DNA of 48,114 nucleotides from an uncultured Collinsella sp. (GCA_902496945.1 CABVDE010000014.1:1-48114), one strand, 5' to 3'; shown: positions 35,447 to 44,873, counted from the first letter of the stretch. The notes: generated by a model from the sequence alone, not told the origin. Program-made: numbers and translations.

Positions 35447-36307
35447 ATGTCTTTTGCCATCATAACCGACTCCACGTCGGACATCTCCCCCGCCCGCGCC
35501 CATGAGCTCGGCATTTACGTGATTCCACTGCATGTGATTATCGAGGGCGAGGACCTTCTCGATCAGGTGCAGATTACCGCCGAGGAATACGTCGCCCGCA
35601 TGGCCAGATCCGAGCAGCTGCCGCACACCTCGCAGCCGAGTGCCGGCGAGTTCAAGGCACTCTTCGACCGCGTGCGTGCTGACGGACACGACAGTGCCAT
35701 CTTTATCTCGCTGTGCAGCGAGTGGTCCGCCTGCTATGCCAACGCCAGCTTGACGGCCGAAACGCACGAACTCGACGTGCGCTGCATCGACTCACGCACC
35801 GGCTCGGGTGCCGAGGGCCTGCTGGTGGAGTACGCACTGGCCATGCGCGAGGACGGCCGCAGCCTGGACGAGACCGAGGCTCAGATCCGCGCGACGCTGC
35901 CCGACGCCCATCTGCTGCTGATTCCCCGCACGCTCGAGAACCTGGTCAAAAACGGCCGCGCTCCCAAGCTCGCCGGCCAGCTGACGCAGATGCTCAACAT
36001 TCGCCTGGCCGTTTCGCCGGAGTGGAAATCGGGCGAGATCAAGGCAATCAAAAAGGGCCGCGGCGCCAAGCGCATCGTTGCCACCACCATGGCCGACTGC
36101 CTCGCATTTTTGGCTGAGCACCCGGGCTCCAGCGTGCGTGTGCTCACGACCGGCGCCGCCGAGGAGCAGGAGCTCGTCAGCCAATCGCTCGCAGGCCAAG
36201 ACTATGTAGACGCCGGCACCGGCCCCATCGGCTGCACTATCGCCACCCACGTGGGCGTCGACGCCATCGCCATCAGCTACTGCCCCCGCTACCAGCCCAT
36301 CCACTAG
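35447..36307 (+). CDS. DegV family fatty-acid-binding protein
   Basis: The 286-residue protein starts MSFAIITDSTSDIS, the DegV signature in which Asp-Ser-Thr-Ser residues contact a bound fatty acid. It continues with IYVIPLHVIIEGEDLLDQVQI, PHTSQPSAGEFKALFDRV and IDSRTGSGAEGLLVEYAL, all typical of the family. The C-terminal domain has RTLENLVKNGR and ends HVGVDAIAISY. Family members (FakB-like) can present fatty acids to a kinase; no FakA gene is in the window. GAAAGGTG precedes the ATG at 35447, which I prefer to the in-frame ATG at 35390. Confidence 0.93.
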   Translation: MSFAIITDSTSDISPARAHELGIYVIPLHVIIEGEDLLDQVQITAEEYVARMARSEQLPHTSQPSAGEFKALFDRVRADGHDSAIFISLCSEWSACYANASLTAETHELDVRCIDSRTGSGAEGLLVEYALAMREDGRSLDETEAQIRATLPDAHLLLIPRTLENLVKNGRAPKLAGQLTQMLNIRLAVSPEWKSGEIKAIKKGRGAKRIVATTMADCLAFLAEHPGSSVRVLTTGAAEEQELVSQSLAGQDYVDAGTGPIGCTIATHVGVDAIAISYCPRYQPIH

Positions 36308-36322
36308 GGACACCCATACCAC

Positions 36323-36385
36323 TTGCGGTGGAATAGGGACTGTTTTTGGCTTATCAGCCGCCAATCAGTCCCTATTTCACCGCAA
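36323..36385. repeat. 63-bp hairpin repeat, left copy flanking the TOTE-like gene
   Basis: It is identical to 39556-39618. Arms TTGCGGTGGAATAGGGACTG and CAGTCCCTATTTCACCGCAA pair with one mismatch; the middle holds TTGGC...GCCAA. It lies 15 bases after the degV stop and 24 bases before the next ORF. Confidence 0.9.
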
Positions 36386-36409
36386 CTTTTTACGCCTCCA
36401 GCTACCCGC

Positions 36410-39400
36410 ATGACCGCAAATCCTGATTATCAAAGGCCGTCGCGGTCGCGCCTTGGCATCGACCGAAAGCCGCTCGCGGAATATTCCCTCACCATTAGCG
36501 AGTTTGAATCGAAATTACATATCCCGAAAAGCCGCAATGTCGTACCCTCGTCTCAGCAACTCCAATACAAGAACGGCATTCAAATGGGCAACGCTATGCA
36601 TCGATACGCCCTCTTTGGGGCCACACAATTCAAATTCGATAAGACGATCTCACACGCTTCGGCCCCGCACCGACAAATCGTCATTTGCAACAACGGTTCA
36701 GACGTACGTTACGCCACACTTGAAGAGTGGGAAGAAGCTGGTGCTCTGTTCGACGAACGAGCACAATTCGAGGGCATCGTCACCAGCGCGAGTCCGGCAC
36801 GCGACAAGCTCGAGCTCTTTCGCAGTCTCTTTACTGGGCGTAAAGATGTTTACGCCCATGGATATCGCAGAAAGGACGGGGGCATTGGCTATACGCCTGC
36901 TTGTGCAAATGAGTGGAAGCCGGGAATTTGCCCCAAAGCAGCCTATCAAAGAGTTAAATGCGTAGAATGCAGCAATCGCGTCTTCCCCGAATTAAACGAT
37001 GCGGCAATCATTGCTCACTTTAAAGGCAACGATGATAAGTTCCGTGATGTCCTCGGGCAATATGTTCTCGACAGGGACTGCAACACAAAAGTTCTCGTCG
37101 TTGATTTTGACAAAGCAGACTGGAAAGAGGCAACAAATGCCGTACGGCTTGTTGCAAAGCGGCGGGGCATTAACGCCGCCGTTGAGCGCTCAAGGTCCGG
37201 CAACGGCGCACACATCTGGTTTTTCTTCCTCGAGCCAATCAGCGCAAAGGCTGCCAGAGAGTTTGGAAGTTGCCTTATAACCGAAGCTGCGGCGCATAAT
37301 AAGACAATCACGTTCGAGGCCTTTGATCGAATGCTACCCGCTCAGGACACTATTCCCGATGGAGGCTTTGGAAACCTCATCGCACTTCCCTTTCAAGGCA
37401 AGGCACAACGTGAAGGAAACAGCGTATTTGTAGACGAGCAATTCGAGCCCTTTCCCGACCAATGGCTTTATCTGTCGCAAGTCCAGCTGATTCCACGCTC
37501 GACGGTGCAAAAACTGATCGACACCACTGGGAATAACCCACACGGGCTAGCAACAGTTACGGTAGCAAACAAGGCCAAACGATATGCCCAAAAGCCACGA
37601 AAGCGGCCACCACTCACATCGCGGGACTTTCCCTCATCGCTGCCCGTCGCACAAGCCGACATGCTGTACATACCCGAGAAATCTCTGAGTCCAGCGGCTC
37701 AAATGGAAATCCGCGGACTTGCAACATTCGCCAACCCGGAATTCTATCGCGCGCAGGCCATGCATCAATCAGTATTCGGCAAGCCGCGACTCATAGATCT
37801 TAGCGAACTGAGAGATGGTTATATTGCGATTCCCCGGGGCTGCAAAACCCAACTTGAGCAGCTGGTTCAGGAGACAGGCGTTACTGCCCGCTATTCAGAC
37901 GAGCGCAAATCGGGTAATCCGATTGTTATGGCATTTAAAGGAGCCCTTCGCCCTGAGCAGCAAATCGCCGCTGATCAGATGCTCATATACGAAGACGGAA
38001 TCATGTCCGCGCCGACAGGCTTCGGTAAAACGGTCGTCAGTGCTTATCTTATTGCAGCCATTGGTCTTCCAACGCTCGTCATCGTTCCCAAAACCGCGCT
38101 CATAACCCAATGGAAATCCCAACTCGAGCGGTTTCTCGATATTACGGACAACAGAGAACCTGTCAGGACCCCAAAAGGACGAATCAGCAAAAGACAGCCT
38201 CCGCTCATTGGGCAAATCGGAGGTGGCAAAACGGCCGTAAGCGGCCTTGTCGACATCGCTTCGTTCCAGTCGCTGTCTGGCAAAGACCACCAAACCGGAG
38301 AGCCGATAGTTAAGGACCTTGTTCGCAATTACGGCCTCATTATCTGCGACGAATGCCACCATGCCGCAGCGCCACAGCTCGAGCTTGTTCTCAAGTCCGC
38401 CCCGGCCAAATACGTATACGGCCTTTCTGCGACGCCCGAACGGTCCGACGGCCTTACGCGGGCGCTCTCCATGCTCTGCGGCCCACTCCGTTATGCCATC
38501 GATCCCAAAGCACAAGCGATTCAGCAGGGCATCCAGCGCATCGTACGGCCTCGCTTTACCGGAATTCGACTACCCGCCTACGAGCCAGGTGCAAGCTTCA
38601 ATCAGATTCTCGACCTGCTGTGCGCACATGCAGTCAGAAACGAATTGATTGTCAACGACGCCATTGAAGCTGCGTCAAACGGTCGGCATCCGCTCGTGCT
38701 GTCAAAAAGGAAAAAGCATGCCGAGGAGCTGTTCGGAATGCTTAAAGACCAAGGACACAAACCCATTCTCCTGACCGGGGGAAATCGACGCCAAAGAAAG
38801 AAAAGCGATACTGAACAGTCTTCCCTGCTTCGAGCATGAACATCGAATCATCGTCGCCACCGAAAGCCTTCTGGGCGAGGGCTTCGATCTGTCCTGCCTT
38901 GACACTCTACTCATTGCCACGCCGATATCGTGGGACGGTAGCATAACGCAGCAGGCGGGCAGGCTCCATAGAAGCCACGAGGGCAAGCAACGGGTTGAGA
39001 TATTCGACTACGTTGATTTGTCGATACCTATGCTTGCCCGCATGTACCAGAAGAGACTCAAGACCTACGCTAAACTCGGGTACGAAGTCTGCGTGACCGA
39101 AGGCGGCGAACAGTCCGATCAAAACATTCTCATAGAACCGGCTAATGCCATAGAGACTCTGGTTGAAGACATCGTCGGTACCGCCAAGAGCATCTGCATT
39201 GCCGCACCCTACGCATCCGCCGCCTGCCTCGCAAAGCTCGGCGATGCAATCAGAGGTGCCATTGTCCGAGGGATTGTCCTTGAGATTTACCTTGCCTCAA
39301 CTCCGCGTGAAGATGCAAAAGAGGCTTTGGACGAAATGAACATCGAGTATGCCATTAGAGCAGAAGGACGTTTGTGTGCAGCGATAATTGACGAAGAAAC

Positions 39401-39569
39401 GGTCTGGTACGGAACAATCCCGCTGCTAGCTTTCCCCCAGAAAGAAGACTGCAGTATCCGGTTCAAAAACAGCGAGATCGCAGCGGAGCTCTTAGACGAA
39501 ATCAGCCAAAAGGGAAAGCCGGATGCTGCATCAGCAAGCGGGACATCCCCATCAGTTGCGGTGGAATAG
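36410..39569 (+). pseudogene. TOTE-type primase-helicase-PLD-like gene with a one-base frameshift
   Basis: Reading frame 1 (36410-38839) and frame 2 (to 39569) join into one 1052-residue protein if one base is removed from the GGGGGAAA run at 38777-38784. The N-terminal part has Cys ligands (GYTPACANEW and CVEC, near 163-183), then an archaeo-eukaryotic primase domain of the TOTE conflict type: VVDFDKADW (D232, D234) and RSRSGNGAHIWF near 258-269. The helicase follows with Walker A GFGKT near 537, DECHH near 647, SATPERSDG near 673 and, beyond the shift, QQAGRLHRSHEG. The C-terminus resembles a phospholipase D domain (AAIIDEETVWYG), but the catalytic His is missing. Start uncertain: no ribosome-binding site was found. 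Identical repeats flank it. Confidence 0.85.
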
Positions 39570-39618
39570 GGACTGTTTTTGGCTTATCAGCCGCCAATCA
39601 GTCCCTATTTCACCGCAA
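39556..39618. repeat. 63-bp hairpin repeat, right copy
   Basis: It is identical to 36323-36385. It overlaps the last codons of the TOTE-like gene; its GTGGAATAG supplies the final Val-Glu and the TAG stop. Confidence 0.9.
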
Positions 39619-39633
39619 GTTAGAAGTAGGCAA

Positions 39634-39942
39634 TCAGCCCTGTGGGCCCTGGAATAACTCATCATGTGAGCCCATTCTTACCAGCCTGATCACCGGATTA
39701 GTCTTATGCGGCAAGTAGAGAACGGCCACATCGACCAAGCCATCAGATAGATGGAAATCGATGTGGCCGTTGAAATTGCCGCCCGGGTTTGAGAGCTCGT
39801 GGGCACCATATTCGGCGGGCAGCGATCCGTGAGCCGCAAGCTCGACGATAGCTGCCTTAAACTCGCTTTTTAGCTGCGGAGGGACGCGCATCGTCCGTTT
39901 GTAATCCGTCTTAAACTGAGCCTCGACCTTGATCTCAAACAT
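39634..39942 (-). CDS. YafQ-like toxin (RelE superfamily)
   Basis: This 102-residue predicted mRNA interferase starts MFEIKVEAQFKTDYKR, with the RelE-fold beginning and basic FKxDYKR helix. It continues with NFNGHIDFHLSDGLVDVAVLYL, containing His and Asp where YafQ toxins have catalytic residues, and ends RLVRMGSHDELF, the YafQ signature with the final catalytic His. GAGGA lies upstream of the ATG. Instead of an antitoxin gene, only a 30-codon open tail precedes it (39945-40037, ending in TAG two bases before the ATG), so the toxin looks orphaned. Confidence 0.82.
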   Translation of the reverse strand: MFEIKVEAQFKTDYKRTMRVPPQLKSEFKAAIVELAAHGSLPAEYGAHELSNPGGNFNGHIDFHLSDGLVDVAVLYLPHKTNPVIRLVRMGSHDELFQGPQG

Positions 39943-39944
39943 CG

Positions 39945-40037
39945 CTAGTCCTCATCGAGGACGTTGCGGTAGACATACGCAACCTCCTCGCCCTCGCCTT
40001 TTGCATCAGTATACCCAATATAGATGGCAGCCTGATG
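39945..40037 (-). pseudogene. Possible 3' remnant of the antitoxin gene
   Basis: A 30-codon frame (ending KGEGEEVAYVYRNVLDED) stops two bases before the toxin ATG, the usual antitoxin-toxin spacing. It has no ATG/GTG start and is closed upstream by a TAA inside the hairpin at 40024-40059. It may be the last part of a deleted antitoxin, but the identity of the peptide is not recognised. Confidence 0.35.
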
Positions 40038-40059
40038 TTAGATAGCATCAGGCTGCCAT
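40024..40059 (-). terminator. Perfect hairpin between LOG gene and toxin
   Basis: ATGGCAGCCTGATG pairs perfectly with CATCAGGCTGCCAT around an 8-base loop, about 30 bases after the LOG-family stop. It lacks a T-run but likely separates the two transcripts. Confidence 0.75.
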
Positions 40060-40088
40060 TCACAGTTATATCGGCAGACGCGCTCGCC

Positions 40089-40847
40089 CTACATCAGCCC
40101 GCTCAGGGCGATGTCAACGGCTTCGTTGAGGTCATCGGTAATGTGCACCAGGTCCGGATCGAGTGGGCTAATCATGCCGGCGTCCATCACCGGGCCGTTG
40201 AGCCAGTCGAACAGGCCCTGCCAGTACTCGGTGCCCACCAGCACAAGCGGCATGCGCTTGACCTTGTGCGTCTGCACCAGCGTGAGCACCTCGAACATCT
40301 CGTCGAGCGTTCCAAAGCCGCCGGGAAACGCGATGGCGCCCGAGCTGTACTTAACGAACATGGTTTTGCGCACAAAGAAGTAGCGGAAGTCCATACCGAG
40401 GTTCACGTATTTGTTGAGCCCCTGCTCGTGCGGCAGCTCGATCCCTAAGCCGACCGACTTGCCGTTGGCGCTCGCCGCTCCCCTGTTGGCCGCTTCCATG
40501 ATGCCGGGGCCGCCGCCGGTGATGACCGCCACGCCACGTTGCGCGATCTTGCGGCCGACGGTGCGCGCCGCCTTGTAGACCGGGTCCGTCTTGGGCGTGC
40601 GGGCGCTACCGAAGATGGTCACTGCGGGTCCGAGCTCGGCAAGCGCGCCGAAGCCATCGACGAATTCCGCCTGAATACGCAGCACGCGCCACGGATCGGC
40701 ATGCAGCCAGTCGGTCGACTCCTCGGGCGCCAGCAGGTTGGCGTAGGTGTTGTCCTTAGGAATCATGGGGCCGCGCATGACCACGGGGCCGCGGCGGTAC
40801 GTCTCGTCGTAGGAAGGCTCGCCCTCGACATTCTCGTTCTTAATCAT
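40089..40847 (-). CDS. LOG family protein (TIGR00730, Rossmann fold)
   Basis: The 252-residue protein has AVTIFGSARTPKTDPVYK near 65-80, GGGPGIMEAANRGA, GIELPHEQGLNKYVNLGMDFRYFFVRKTMFVKYSSGAIAF, and the diagnostic PGGFGTLDEMFEVLTLVQ. LOG proteins hydrolyse nucleoside 5'-monophosphates to base and ribose phosphate; the PGGxGTxxE loop is the active site. The N-terminal 60 residues are longer than in short LOG forms, as in the actinobacterial group. The ATG at 40847 follows TAGGAGT; the frame extends to 40919 through a terminator and is not used. Confidence 0.92.
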   Translation of the reverse strand: MIKNENVEGEPSYDETYRRGPVVMRGPMIPKDNTYANLLAPEESTDWLHADPWRVLRIQAEFVDGFGALAELGPAVTIFGSARTPKTDPVYKAARTVGRKIAQRGVAVITGGGPGIMEAANRGAASANGKSVGLGIELPHEQGLNKYVNLGMDFRYFFVRKTMFVKYSSGAIAFPGGFGTLDEMFEVLTLVQTHKVKRMPLVLVGTEYWQGLFDWLNGPVMDAGMISPLDPDLVHITDDLNEAVDIALSGLM

Positions 40848-40871
40848 GGGTACTCCTATCGAGAAAAAGAA

Positions 40872-40911
40872 AAACGGGCGGGGTCGACGCCATGCGCCAA
40901 ACACCCGCCCG
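40872..40911 (-). terminator. Terminator of tgt
   Basis: On the minus strand CGGGCGGGTGT pairs with ACCCCGCCCG and is followed by TTTTTCTTTTTC. Confidence 0.88.
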
Positions 40912-41060
40912 AACATCAACTATTCGGTATGGTACCCACGATGCATCAAGTGCTTGCAAGCTATCGGTCAGCGATCGCGCAGACGGTGTTGGCGAACGTG
41001 ACAATCGATCGCCGCTTGGCCCTTGCCGCCGCTCACGCTCTGCAAGCTCGCCCGGCGTTC

Positions 41061-42200
41061 TTAGTAATCCACCGCGGCAGGACTGTTCATCCAGTCGCTC
41101 ACAAACGTGCCGTAGCGGCCCTCGATAATGGCCTGGCGAGCACGCTGCATAAGGTTGAGCAGGTAGTAGATGTTGTGCATCGACAGCAGAATGCCGCCGA
41201 GCATCTCCTTCTGAGTGACCATGTGACGGATGAGCGCGCGGCTGTAACCGCCCGTGCACACCGGGCAGGTACAGGTAGGATCTATCGGGCCGTCGTCATG
41301 CGCAAAGCGAGCGTTGCGGAAGTTGAGACGACCCTCGCTGGAAAACGCCGTGCCCATGCGGCCGGTGCGAGTCGGCAGCACGCAATCGAACATGTCGATG
41401 CCCACGCCCACACCGCGCACGAGCGTGGTCGGATTGCCGACACCCATCAGGTAGCGCGGCTTGTGCTTGGGCATGTACTCGCTCGCGAGCGGTACCAGGG
41501 TCTCGAACATGGTCTCGTGGTCCTCGCCCACTGAATAGCCGCCGATGCCGTAGCCGGGGAAGTCGCCGCACTCCTCCAGATGGCGCAGCGAGCGTAGGCG
41601 AAGGTCCAGATGCATGCCGCCCTGGACGATGCCAAAAAGTGCCTGGTCATCGCGGGTGTGCGCCTTGTAGCAGCGCTCGGCCCACATACTCGACAGCTCC
41701 ACGGCGCGCTCAACGTAGGAGCGCGTGGCGGGATAGCCCGGGCACTGGTCGAGCTGCATGCAGATGTCGGAGCCGAGCTTCATGGCAATTTCCATGTTAT
41801 CCTCGGGCGTCCAGAACACGTGGCGACCGTCGTAGTCGTTGACGATAAAGCGCACGCCCTCGTCGGTGAGCTTGACGGCATCGTTGTGGCTGAAGACCTG
41901 GAAACCACCCGAGTCGGTGAGGATGGGGCCGTGCCAGTTCATAAACTTGTGCAGTCCACCCAGCTCGGCAATGGTGTCCTCGCCGGGACGCATGGACAGG
42001 TGGTAGGTGTTGGCAAGCACGATCTGCGCGCCGAGCTGCTTGACGGTCTCGGTGGGGATGCCCTTGACGTTTGCCTTGGTGCCCACGGGCATAAAGATCG
42101 GCGTCTCGATGTCGCCGTGCGGGGTATGCAGCACGCCGGCGCGCGCGTGCGTGGTCGGGTCCTCGGCGATCAGGTCGAATTTAAACAGGCTCTGGTCCAT
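41061..42200 (-). CDS. tgt: tRNA-guanine transglycosylase
   Basis: This 379-residue enzyme exchanges guanine 34 in GUN-anticodon tRNAs for a queuosine precursor. It has TPIFMPVGTKANVKGI, the active-site TDSGGFQVFS near 95-104, the nucleophile region FDCVLPTRTGR near 270, and the zinc cluster CTCPVCTGGYSRALIRH (three Cys and one His). Full length. The ATG has a GGAG site about nine bases upstream. No other queuosine gene is present here, so this may be a salvage-only pathway member. Confidence 0.96.
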   Translation of the reverse strand: MDQSLFKFDLIAEDPTTHARAGVLHTPHGDIETPIFMPVGTKANVKGIPTETVKQLGAQIVLANTYHLSMRPGEDTIAELGGLHKFMNWHGPILTDSGGFQVFSHNDAVKLTDEGVRFIVNDYDGRHVFWTPEDNMEIAMKLGSDICMQLDQCPGYPATRSYVERAVELSSMWAERCYKAHTRDDQALFGIVQGGMHLDLRLRSLRHLEECGDFPGYGIGGYSVGEDHETMFETLVPLASEYMPKHKPRYLMGVGNPTTLVRGVGVGIDMFDCVLPTRTGRMGTAFSSEGRLNFRNARFAHDDGPIDPTCTCPVCTGGYSRALIRHMVTQKEMLGGILLSMHNIYYLLNLMQRARQAIIEGRYGTFVSDWMNSPAAVDY

Positions 42201-42377
42201 AAACTGGAACTCCTTGGTAGCGGTTCATACGCAGACCATTATAGGGGCGACCCGCGAACGAGCCGCCCCTATACATCAAACGGGCATGTAGACGGTGCGC
42301 GCGGACAGGGTGCGCCATCCCGACTGGCGGGTCGGGCGGCGTCGTGGACCGAGCCGCGCCACGCGGTTGGCGCGCGA
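42201..42377. other. Short gene-free gap with metE-tgt hairpin
   Basis: TATAGGGGCG (42240) pairs with CGCCCCTATA (42273) around a 14-base loop. It can act as the metE terminator. The rest, up to the metE stop, shows no gene. Confidence 0.6.
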
Positions 42378-44651
42378 TTAGCGCTGCGCGCGCAGCTTGA
42401 CCGCGGCGGCGACCATATGCTCGAGCGAGGGCCAGACCTCCGCATCGCTGCGGGTCTTGAGGCCGCAGTCGGGGTTGACCCAGAGCTTCTCGGGCGCGAC
42501 CTTCTGCAGCATCTTGGCCAGCGCGTCGCTGATCTCCTGCTCGGAGGGGATACGCGGCGAGTGGATGTCGTACACGCCCGGGCCCACCTCGGTCTCAAAG
42601 TGGTTTTGGGCCAGCGAATCGAGAATCGTGAGCTCGGAGCGCGAGGCCTCAAACGAAATAACGTCGGCGTCCATGGCGTCGATCGCCGGGATGATGTCGG
42701 TGAACTCGCTGTAGCACATGTGCGTGTGGATCTGCGTCTGAGGGCGGCAGCCGCTGTGGACCAGGTTGAACGCGGGAATGGCCCAGTCGAGGTACTCGCG
42801 CTGCCAGTCGCTGCGGCGCAGCGGCAACTTCTCGCGGAGCGCGGCCTCGTCCACCTGGATCACCTTGATGCCGGCGGCCTCGAGGTCGAGCACCTCGTCG
42901 CGAATGGCAAGGGCTACCTGGCGGGTGCTGTCGCGCACGGGGATGTCCTCGCGCGGGAAGCTCCAGTTGAGGATCGTGACGGGGCCGGTGAGCATGCCCT
43001 TCATGGGCTTCTTGGTGAGCGACTGCGCATAGCTCGACCACGCGACGGTCATGGGCTCGGGGCGCGAGACGTCACCCCAGATGATCGGCGGCTTGACGCA
43101 GCGGGTGCCGTAGGACTGGACCCAGGCGAAGCGCGTGAAGACAAAGCCGTTCAGGCGCTCGCCGAAGTACTCGACCATATCGTTGCGCTCGAACTCGCCG
43201 TGAACGAGCACGTCGAGGCCGATCCCCTCCTGGTGACGCACGACCTCGGCGATCTGCTCGCGCAGGAACTCGTCGTACTCGTCCTGCGAGATCTCGCCGT
43301 GGCGACGCTTGGCGCGCATGGAGCGGATCTCGCGCGTCTGCGGGAAGGAGCCGATCGTGGTGGTCGGGAATTCGGGCAGGCCGAGCTCCTGCTTTTGGAT
43401 GGCCTCGCGCTCAGCGCGGGCAGGCAGGCGCGTCTCGGCCTCGGCGGGCACGGCGGCCACGCGGGCACGGACGGCCTCGTCGACGCTGTCGGGACGGGCG
43501 CCCATGAGCGCCGCGTTTGTCTGGGCGGCCGGGGTGGATGCGGGGTCTTCGCTGTCGAGGACGGCAGCGAGCTCGTGCAGCTCGCCGAGCTTCTCCTCGG
43601 CAAACGCGAAGTGGCGGCGATAGGACTCATCGAGCTGGGTCTCGTGCTCGAGCGTATAGGGCACGTGGAGCAGCGAGCAGGAAGTGGAGAGGACAATCGT
43701 CGCCTGCGTGGCCTGGCGCAGCGCGGCGACAGCGTCGATGGTGCGGCCGTAGTGGTTGCGCCAGATGTTCTTGCCGTTCACGAGGCCGGCGAAGAGCGTC
43801 TTGTTGGCGGGGAAACCGTTTTTGGCGACAAGCTCGGCCGTCTGCACACCCTCGATGAAGTCGAGGCCAATGCCGTCGAAGTCGAGCGCGCACACGTCGG
43901 CGTAGCAGTCGCGGATGTCGCCGAAGTACGTCTGCAGTAGAACGCGGGACTCGCCACGGGCGGCAAGGACGAGGGCGTAAAGCTTCTTGAAAAGGGCGAT
44001 ATCCTGGACCTCGAGGTCGCGGACAAGCCAAGGCTCGTCGAACTGGACCCAGGCGGCACCGGCATCGGCCAAGCGAGAGAGCAGGTCGGCGTAGGCGCGG
44101 GCCAGCGGCTCGGCGACGTCGGCGAGCTGGCGGCTGCCGGTGAAGTTCGCAAGGTTGAGCAGCGTGAAGGGGCCGAGCACGACCGGCTTGGTCTCGATGC
44201 CCGCGGCCTTGGCCTCGAGGTATTCGTCGAGCGGCTTGGTGCCGACGAGCGCGATGTCCGCAGCGTCATCGATCTCGGGAACGTTGTAGTGGTAGTTGGT
44301 GTTGAACCACTTTTTCATGGGCAGCGCGTGGACGTCGCCGGCCGACCCTTGGTAGCCGCGGGCCATGGCGAAGTACATATCAAGAGGCGAAAGCTCGAGC
44401 GCGCGGTAGCGCTCCGGCACCAGGCCAAAGAGCGCGGCGGTGTCGAGCGTGGTGTCGTAGAACGAAAAATCATTCGAGGGAATGAGATCGATGCCTGCAT
44501 CGCGCTGCGTCGTCCAATGGGCAAGGCGCAGGTCACGGGCGGTCTGGTCGAGCTCTTCAGCCGAGAGCTCGTGGCGGAAGTACTTCTCGCAGGCGAACTT
44601 GAGCTCGCGCATGCGACCGATGCGGGGGAAACCCACAACCGAGGTCTTCAT
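42378..44651 (-). CDS. metE: Cobalamin-independent methionine synthase
   Basis: The 757-residue enzyme transfers a methyl group from methyltetrahydrofolate polyglutamate to homocysteine. The N-terminal half begins SVVGFPRIGRMRELKFACEK and contains the duplicated barrel. The catalytic half has FPTTTIGSFPQTREIR, HGEFERNDMVEYFGE and the zinc ligands in HSGCRPQTQIHTHMCYSEF (His, Cys) and VNPDCGLKTR (Cys). Length matches the family. The ATG at 44651 follows GAAAGGTCAATC; the frame extends upstream to 44780, but no start there is supported. Operator-like dyads lie upstream. Confidence 0.97.
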   Translation of the reverse strand: MKTSVVGFPRIGRMRELKFACEKYFRHELSAEELDQTARDLRLAHWTTQRDAGIDLIPSNDFSFYDTTLDTAALFGLVPERYRALELSPLDMYFAMARGYQGSAGDVHALPMKKWFNTNYHYNVPEIDDAADIALVGTKPLDEYLEAKAAGIETKPVVLGPFTLLNLANFTGSRQLADVAEPLARAYADLLSRLADAGAAWVQFDEPWLVRDLEVQDIALFKKLYALVLAARGESRVLLQTYFGDIRDCYADVCALDFDGIGLDFIEGVQTAELVAKNGFPANKTLFAGLVNGKNIWRNHYGRTIDAVAALRQATQATIVLSTSCSLLHVPYTLEHETQLDESYRRHFAFAEEKLGELHELAAVLDSEDPASTPAAQTNAALMGARPDSVDEAVRARVAAVPAEAETRLPARAEREAIQKQELGLPEFPTTTIGSFPQTREIRSMRAKRRHGEISQDEYDEFLREQIAEVVRHQEGIGLDVLVHGEFERNDMVEYFGERLNGFVFTRFAWVQSYGTRCVKPPIIWGDVSRPEPMTVAWSSYAQSLTKKPMKGMLTGPVTILNWSFPREDIPVRDSTRQVALAIRDEVLDLEAAGIKVIQVDEAALREKLPLRRSDWQREYLDWAIPAFNLVHSGCRPQTQIHTHMCYSEFTDIIPAIDAMDADVISFEASRSELTILDSLAQNHFETEVGPGVYDIHSPRIPSEQEISDALAKMLQKVAPEKLWVNPDCGLKTRSDAEVWPSLEHMVAAAVKLRAQR

Positions 44652-44775
44652 GATGATTGACCTTTCAAGATTTTTGGCAGGAATCGCACCCGGGCGCGTG
44701 CACGTCCGCCCAAGAGCTTGGCAACCATTAGACCACCGAAGGCCGATAATCGGAACTACGAAAAAACTGGTCCCG

Positions 44776-44810
44776 GCCATAGATAGCGACTATGGCAAAT
44801 ACATATTTGC
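44776..44810 (-). promoter_or_regulatory. Tandem dyads upstream of metE
   Basis: GCCATAG-N7-CTATGGC (44776-44796) abuts GCAAATACATATTTGC (44795-44810, near-perfect palindrome). They lie about 125-160 bases before the metE start. Two adjoining palindromes suggest regulator binding, but the regulator is unknown. Confidence 0.5.
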
Positions 44811-44873
44811 AATAACTGACCACATTCGGAATTGCGACTGTTTTTGCAACCGCGAAAACAGGGTCAATAAATT

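Noticed and set aside
44660..44745. tRNA-like pattern in the metE leader on the minus strand (D-arm-like GGTCTAATGGTTGCC and a T-arm-like GGGTGCGATTCC)
   Set aside because: No 7-base acceptor pairing and no proper anticodon stem could be formed; the similarity is local only.
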